The position numbers and the translations under genes were made by a program. Of a stretch of DNA of 64,000 nucleotides, positions 58,141 to 64,000 are shown piece after piece. The stretch covers positions 38,791,281 to 38,855,280 of the forward strand of contig CM043960.1 in assembly GCA_014529385.2 (NCBI GenBank). The letters are read 5' to 3'. This DNA comes from Adiantum capillus-veneris (lineage: Eukaryota > Streptophyta > Polypodiopsida > Polypodiales > Pteridaceae). Under the pieces are notes generated by a model. It was given only the letters and a program-made list of their open reading frames with translations. It did not search any database and had not been told where the DNA came from. Every line of letters begins with the position of its first letter. Position 1 is the stretch's first letter.

Positions 58141-58892
58141 AAAGCACTCTTGTTTCATTACATTTTTGTCCACTCTAGTTAATCTTCAACTATATGATGT
58201 TGTGCTTGTGATCAATTTTTGTTTCATCTAATCTTGTATGGGTATTGTGCTTCCTGCCAAATTTTTGGTGCTCATAAGTGAATTGATCAAGTAAATTGAT
58301 TTTTTGGTAGCAAGTACACCTTTTCAATGTGCCTACATGTAGATCTAGTAAGCCATCTAATCTCAAAGGTCAGGTTTCATTCATTTTCTGTTGTATGAGC
58401 ACTTAAAGTTTATCTCAAAATGGTGGCAAGATTTAAATTCTTAGAAGAATCCCATACTCAAGACTAATCTAAGCAAGATAGAGCAATCATATTTCCTTGT
58501 GTTGCAGGCATAGACATGAACCTCCTTTGACATTGAACAAACATTTAGTTCATGAGCACTTAGAGTTTATCTCAATATATTTGGCAGGCTTGAAATTTTT
58601 GAAAGAACATACTCAAACCTAATCCAAGAAAGATACAACAATCATATTCCCTCATGTTTGCAAGCACACACATGAATCCCCTCTTGGCATTGTGAAAACA
58701 CTTCGTTCTACCTTTGCCATGAATAATGCAATGGCATGCTATTATGTTGTATTTGATATGAATTTTTGTAAGTTCAACCATAAGCTTGTGCTATTTGAAA
58801 TCCCCAAGGAACACAGACTATGAAATCAAAATAAAGAAAAGAGAGCGAACAAACAAGATAGAGATAGGGGATATACATATATATATTGTACA

Positions 58893-59050
58893 TAGATAGA
58901 TGGAGGATAAACAGACAAATAGATATAGATAAATGCATTAATAGATAGATAGATAGATGGATAGATAATTTGATAGATAGATACATAAATAGATAGATAG
59001 ATACACATGTAGATAAAAAACACAAAGATAGATAAATAGATCGATAACTA
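58893..59050. repeat. Imperfect (GATA)n repeat
   Basis: Many GATA/GATAGATA units with interruptions, running into the GA repeat on the right. Confidence 0.9.
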
Positions 59051-59051
59051 G

Positions 59052-59054
<3 letters not shown>

Positions 59055-59110
<56 letters not shown>
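59055..59110. repeat. (GA)n microsatellite
   Basis: About 28 GA units. Confidence 0.95.
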
Positions 59111-59112
<2 letters not shown>

Positions 59113-59389
59113 CTTTTGGAACTCAAGGGCATTGCCCCTTTATTGAGGATACACTCTTATGATGGATAAATGACATGATACATGGATCAAACCTAAGACA
59201 AGTTACTCCTTGGATTGCTTGCTAATTGAGTATGCATCATGTATACTTTGAGCCATCTGTATAGCAGAGAATGAGTAGAGAATGCATCATGCACATGGTG
59301 AGCCATCTATATCCATTTGTAGTAGAGGATGAGTTTTCTTTTTCTAGATATATCACAATGCTTCTTTGGATGGATGTTCATGGGGTTAT

Positions 59390-59755
59390 CCTGTAGGCCC
59401 AAGGCCACCATGCCCAAAACTAAGCAAGCACAAAGAGTAGGAGGCAAGGCAGGGGGTGCATAGGCCTTGGGAGGCCCAAAAAAATCCTGCCACAAGGGAG
59501 TGCATTTGGGCCTTCCATAGACCTATGGAAGGCCCAAATGCGCTCCCTTGTGGCAGGCTTTTTTTGGGCCTCCCAAGGCCTATGCACCCCTACCACAAGG
59601 GAGCGCATTTGGGCCTTCCATAGACCTATGGAAGGCCCAAATGCGCTCCCTTGTGGCAGGCTTTTTTTGGGCCTCCCAAGGCCTATGCATCCCTTGCCTT
59701 GCCTTCTATATGTGCCAGCTTGCTTTGGCATGGTTGACATGGTCCTACAAGATGT
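59390..59755. repeat. Foldback: long near-perfect hairpin with a 103-bp duplicated centre
   Basis: Arms of about 68 bp (59453-59520 against 59523-59590) pair with only two mismatches around a 2-nt centre (CCATAG-AC-CTATGG). The centre recurs 103 bp to the right (ACCTATGG at 59521 and 59624). Outer sequence still pairs more loosely ('gtaggaggcaaggc' left, 'gccttgccttctatat' right) and fades beyond about 59390 and 59755. Transcribed RNA would form a very stable stem-loop. No protein signature on either strand. Confidence 0.9.
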
Positions 59756-60130
59756 TCAAACTTCACTCAACCATGCAATAATAGCTATCTCATACCATGG
59801 CGCGTTGCAAGCCCCCCTTTGATTTTCAGGATAGTGCCCCATAGTGTGTATGCTCTAGTTCTGCTCTCTAAAGAAAAAGGGGGTGCTTTTCTTGGTTGTA
59901 CAAGACACTTTTTAGTCTCACAAAGGCCTACTAGCGAAAGAGAGCTGAAGCAAATGGCCATAACATGCACAAAAAGGAGAGATACAGAGAGAGATAATTG
60001 ATTCTTAAAGAAGCTACCCATAAAGGAGCCAATATTCTATTAATACAAAACACTACTCTATAAGTTTATGCAAAAAATAATTGATCATACATGGCTAGCT
60101 AGCTGAAAGCAAAGAGATATGGGGGGGGGG

Positions 60131-60169
<39 letters not shown>

Positions 60170-61419
60170 TAAAGGTTTTCTAAACCCATCCCATGCCTCT
60201 TTTCCATCCAATGCATGAATAGGCACCCTTTCCTCCTCTCGTAAACTAACCAACTAGCCCCTACCTTTGAAGCATTGGTTGATATAGTTTTGCAGCCTCA
60301 GAAATGCTACCATGATGCAATTACATGGCCCATCTTGATGCAAGCTTATGAGTGATGGGTAATCCTCCCCACTAGCATAATTCTCAACATTGGTTCAACA
60401 CTTTCTATATTAGTTATGAACCCTTAGTATTCACCAATAATTTACCGTATTCATGTGACCCACTTGTATAAGCATCAAACCATTCAGTAAGAATCAAATC
60501 TCTTCAAAGAAATTGCTACATGGAAACTAATTTGCAAGATCAAAGATTTCATATATTAAAGCCATAGCGCTTGTTGTTACAAAACCATGTCCATTGCAGA
60601 CCACCTCAAACATGATTTTATGAGATTACAAAGTAAAAGCTATGTCGATACCTTTGGGCATTATGGATACATGATCGGCATGTATAGAGTACAGATCTAA
60701 ATTCTTCAAAAGTTGCCTCAAATACAGTCAGGTTTGAAACCAGTGCCCTTGTGTAAAGTAACATCGCCATTGCTTGACATACTTGACCTTCCTATGCTTG
60801 GGATCCATCTCTGTCTCATGGCTATGGAGTTTCCACATGTGGTCCAGGGGCACCCTTCTGTGTCCTTCCAACTAGAAAGTTTGTGATGTGACTCCATCTT
60901 ACATGAAAAATAAATATTCTATTCCATAGCTTGCAAGAAGTTGGGTATGCTAGAGTATTTTCCATAGCTTGTAGAAGTTGGATATTAGTGTTTTGGGATG
61001 CAATAGAGGCAAAGGTGGATGTGAAGACAACTACATTAGCTTGTAATCAAGGTGGGCTTGGTTGATAGGGGAAGTTGAGTGGGAGGGAAGGGTTAGGGTC
61101 AGGGTCAGGGGAGGGGACATTGACATTGAAATGGAAGATTGAGGAGGTAGATGAAGAGGTAGTTGCTGTAGATATTGGCTTACGGTAGACTTGGTATTTT
61201 TGAGGGAGGACACTGAACAATGGAAGAGGGTACATGGATAGAAAGTAGAGAGGAGGGAGGAATGTGACAGTGAGAGGATGTGTTTAGCAGGTAGATGAAG
61301 AGGCAGATCCAAGAGTGTGTGAGAATGAGAGGGAGGGTTTAGCAGGTAGATGGAGAGGGAGATGCAAAATTCTGTAAGAGTGAGAAGGAGGATTTAGCAT
61401 TTAGATGAAGAGGGAGATG
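59756..61419. other. No recognisable gene
   Basis: Short frames only. G13(GA)n at 60121-60167. From about 61030 the sequence is purine-rich with loose repeats of 'tagatgaagag' and 'tttagcaggtagatg', grading into the right inverted repeat. Confidence 0.45.
60121..60167. repeat. G13(GA)n repeat
   Basis: Thirteen G followed by about 17 GA units. Confidence 0.95.
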
Positions 61420-61803
61420 CAGCAGGTCCTAGCTATGGTGGGCATGGCTACTTTGAGGAAGGGGAGTGAGAGAGACAAAGAGGAGACATGGAGAGAGAGA
61501 AAGGGATTTTGGAGGCAAAAAATGATTGTTTGATATTAGAATAGGTTTGGGGTCACTTTTTGGGGGGAAATGACTACTTTTGAAAATTTCAAATTTTTAG
61601 GGTTTATTTTTGGTCGAGTTTTTAGAAAAAAATGAAAGGTGGGGTTCTCTTTTTGTACAAGGGTCCCTCTCCCTCTTTATGACACCTCCTTTTCTCTAGG
61701 AGATGCTGAAAAGCTAGAGAGAGAAGGTAGCCTCCTAGTCACTACTTACCCCACCTTTTCTAGGCTTGAAGGCCAGAAAATGACCTACCAAAATAGCCCC
61801 CAT
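61420..61803 (-). repeat. Right terminal inverted repeat
   Basis: Reverse complement partner of 56563-56930. Confidence 0.6.
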
Positions 61804-61849
61804 CATTTCCTTTGTCTCCCTTAATCACAACATACTTCCTTAAAATTAG

Positions 61850-64000
61850 GGATTCTTACAAGGCCCATGGAGAGTCCATATTTTTCCTAATGAGTGGTGT
61901 GGTGCAAGTCAAGCATCACTTGCGAGACAAACAGTGGAGCTGGATGATAAAGAAAAAGAAGACCTTAACAATCTTGACATCGATGAGCAACAAAGCAGTG
62001 GAGAGGATGTTGATGGAAATGAAGACAACGATAACGTAGAAAACACGGATGATAGTGAAGTTCAAGAAGCTACGAATTTTGATCATCAAGGGGGGGCAGA
62101 CAATGTTGGAGAAATGAGTCCAGTTGTGGATGTTGAGTGTGCAAAAGAAAATGATGAAAATAATGAGGATGATGATGCAGGCAATGAGGATTCACAAGAG
62201 GATGATAGAGCCCCTCAAGACATTGTAGTAGCTGATGAAAAAGGTGCGAATGCTTCTTAGAGTATTTTTGATACTAGGTTTAATGATGCATGCCATTATC
62301 ATGTACCAACAGGCTCCTAAAGTATAAAAAGGCAGGATAGTGTATTGAATTGATCAATTGTGATACTTTAGGTCCTTCAAACACTATTTTCTTAATACTA
62401 TCTTGTGTCTTTATCTAAAAGTATGTCATTTTAATTAGATTTAATTGTTGTTATTTTAAAAAATGATGGGGGGGATCAAACTTGAGTTTGAGCCATCACA
62501 AAGCACATGTCTTTATTTAAAGTGTCAATTCACAAAGCATAGCTAACATACAGATGTGTTTTAAGAGTAAGAAATTTTGGTTTTGGTGAGACAATAATGA
62601 AGCATTATCAAACACTAATGAGGCTCAAACTTAAGTTCAAGCCTAACAAGGAGAGATAGTGAAGCACTTGTGTATGAACTTCAATCAAAAAATTCATGGC
62701 TAAGTTGTTCTAAGTGAGACTTGAACTTCCTTATCCTAGTGTAGCACTTGCATATGTTACGTGAAACTCATAATGTCTTTGTGCCTAACAAGGCATTGAA
62801 ATTTAGTTTGTAGGCTCGAACTTAAGTTTGAACCTTGCCTCCACATGTTAGTGTAGCACTACCATGTGAGGCGGAGCTCATGAGCACTACCATGTTATGC
62901 CAATCTCAAGAGCATTGTAGTAATATAATCTTCCAAATAGCAATACTTATGGATCATGAAGTAAAAAGGATCATACCTTGAAAAATTCATAGTTAAGAGG
63001 GTTTTTGAATAGGCTCTAGATGTGCACAATATAATAATTTTATACATAGTGAATGCGTTGCGACTAGACATGGCTTGAAATTTAAGCCTTACACTTGAAA
63101 CATAAGCTTAAGGTTAAGACTTAAGCCTTAGGCATGAACTTAAGTTTGAGCCTCAAAAGTCCTTGTCATAGAATCCTACCTCAGTACTTCCAAGTGAAGC
63201 TCACAATTTCATATCCTATTGTAGCGATTACATATGTTAAGAAAGAGAAAGAGTCATAATCTATAACAAGAAACTGAAATTTATTTTGTAGGATCGAACT
63301 TAAGTTCGAGCCTTGCCTTTGTATGTTAGTGTAGCACTACCATATGAGTCCAGTCTCATGAGCATTGTAGCAAAAAAATGTTACAAATAACAAAATACTT
63401 ATAGATTATGAAGAAAATTGGATGATACCTTGAAAAGTTCATAGATAAGGGGTTTTATAAATAGGTCTTCAGTGCACATAGTATAAAAGGTTTTCACATA
63501 GTGAATGATGAAGACTAAAAAGGGGTTAGGACTTACATTTTAAACTTCAAACATAAGCACAAATTTTGAGACTTAAGTTTTAGGCCAAAAGCCTAAACTT
63601 TGAGACTTAAGCCTTAGGCCGAGCTTAAGATTAAGCCTCACTTTCAAATGTGCTTTAGGTATCATTTTAGGTTAGCATTTTTGTGTTAATGTGCTAAATG
63701 GAGCCTTTCTAGCATAAAACGTCTGGGTTAGATGATGGAAATGAAATGGATTCTATGGTTATTGAAAATCCACTAGACTATTTTCTAAATAGGTAAAAAT
63801 TTGGCTTTTTTCATCTTTCAGATGAAGACAACAAAATAGAAGACGGAGATAACATATCTCAAGCAGCACAAGTGCTGTCCACCATTGTTGGAGAGACTGA
63901 GTTTCATAAAGGTGATCTTGTAGAGCACAAAAGTGATCTTGTAGAACAAACCTCTCAAAAAAATTCAAATGACATGACTAAAGAGAGCGAGAACATGCTA
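61850..64000 (+). CDS. Acidic protein gene, partial (runs off the window)
   Basis: Exon A is about 61850-62243 and exon B 63822 to beyond 64000. Donor AAAG|GTGCGA and acceptor TTTCAG give matching phase: one base is left by exon A and two are supplied by exon B. The joined frame is open, which is good support for a real splice. Exon A opens upstream with GFLQGPWRVHIFPNEWCGAS, then turns highly acidic (DEQQSSGEDVDGNEDNDN; NEDDDAGNEDSQEDDRAPQD). Exon B continues acidic and polar with a short internal repeat (GDLVEHKSDLVEQ). The 1.6-kb intron carries the CTTAAG palindromes found in array B. The true start is unknown; the frame is closed upstream by TAG at 61847. No family recognised. It may be the 5' part of another gene of the same mobile family. 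Confidence 0.45.
62460..63700. repeat. Palindrome-bearing intron repeats
   Basis: Copies of the CTTAAG inverted repeat lie near 62625, 62814, 63133 and 63293, with array-B-like filler ('gccttgcc', 'tgttagtgtagcactaccat'). A longer duplication links 62811-62990 to 63289-63470 (palindrome, 'tagtgtagcactaccat', 'gatcataccttgaaaaattcatag'). More decayed copies run to about 63640. Confidence 0.8.

Larger units (their letters stand above)
58141..59385. other. No recognisable gene
   Basis: AT-rich. A loose duplication ('catgagcacttagagtttatctcaa') appears near 58396 and 58552. It also contains the GATA and GA repeats listed separately. Confidence 0.45.
56563..61803. mobile_element. About 5.2-kb element with long diverged terminal inverted repeats
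   Basis: Inverted copies at 56563-56930 and about 61420-61803 enclose a small plus-strand gene and a foldback. The best conserved part is 56636-56790 against 61535-61690. Both contain, in opposite orientation, 'gaggtgtcataaag', 'agggacccttg', 'ccctaaaaatttgaaatttt' and 'tgaccatttcccc'-like runs. Long inverted ends suggest a MULE-like or foldback DNA transposon. The exact tips and target duplication were not found, and no transposase is recognisable. Confidence 0.6.

Overview
This is nuclear DNA of a land plant. The signs are GT-AG introns, a multi-exon QUASIMODO2-type pectin methyltransferase gene, plant-type LINE, Ty1-copia and PIF/Harbinger elements, and very long CT/GA/CA microsatellites. 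Gene-poor sequence packed with decayed multi-exon transposon genes fits a large seed-free plant genome. A homosporous fern is my best guess, but that is inference and not something the bases prove.

Layout. 0-11 kb: three decayed multi-exon genes (a RING-like protein, an FCP1-like phosphatase domain, and a minus-strand transposase-like gene). They sit among degenerate arrays that share a GGTACTT motif. 12.3-14.6 kb: two LINE fragments facing each other. 17.4-21.4 kb: the only clearly intact host gene, a QUA2-like methyltransferase in eight exons. 23.2-23.4 kb: a Ty1-copia RT remnant. 25.1-29.7 kb: a nearly full-length minus-strand LINE whose RT active-site block is deleted. 30-35.5 kb: no gene, but tRNA-like SINE pieces and tandem duplications. 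35.8-42.3 kb: a PIF/Harbinger element with transposase on plus and a Myb/SANT-like partner on minus. The partner gene is split by a complete small copia element with two LTRs, a 5-bp target duplication, an initiator-tRNA primer site and a single gag-protease-RNase H fusion ORF. 44.2-47.7 kb: a 1,100-residue transposase-like gene resembling DUF7869 proteins (minus). 47.7-53.3 kb: a spacer with two arrays of near-perfect palindromes centred on CTTAAG. 53.35-56.5 kb: a plus-strand gene joining a ParB/sulfiredoxin-like domain to a C-terminal region laid out like a beta-class N6/N4 DNA methylase. 56.6-61.8 kb: an element with long diverged terminal inverted repeats, a small unknown gene and a 360-bp foldback. 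61.85 kb to the end: an acidic protein gene whose intron carries the same palindromes and which runs off the window.

The most unusual part is 44-64 kb. A DUF7869-like transposase gene and a ParB-methylase gene point away from each other across a spacer filled with palindromic repeats. I saw that palindrome only in the introns and spacers of this stretch. A mobile element that combines a transposase, a DNA modification enzyme and its own palindromic binding sites would be a new kind of system. This copy has several frame breaks and is probably dead.

Most transposon ORFs here are broken by TAA, TGA or TAG at places that fit single C-to-T changes from CAA, CGA or CAG, as expected from decay of methylated DNA.
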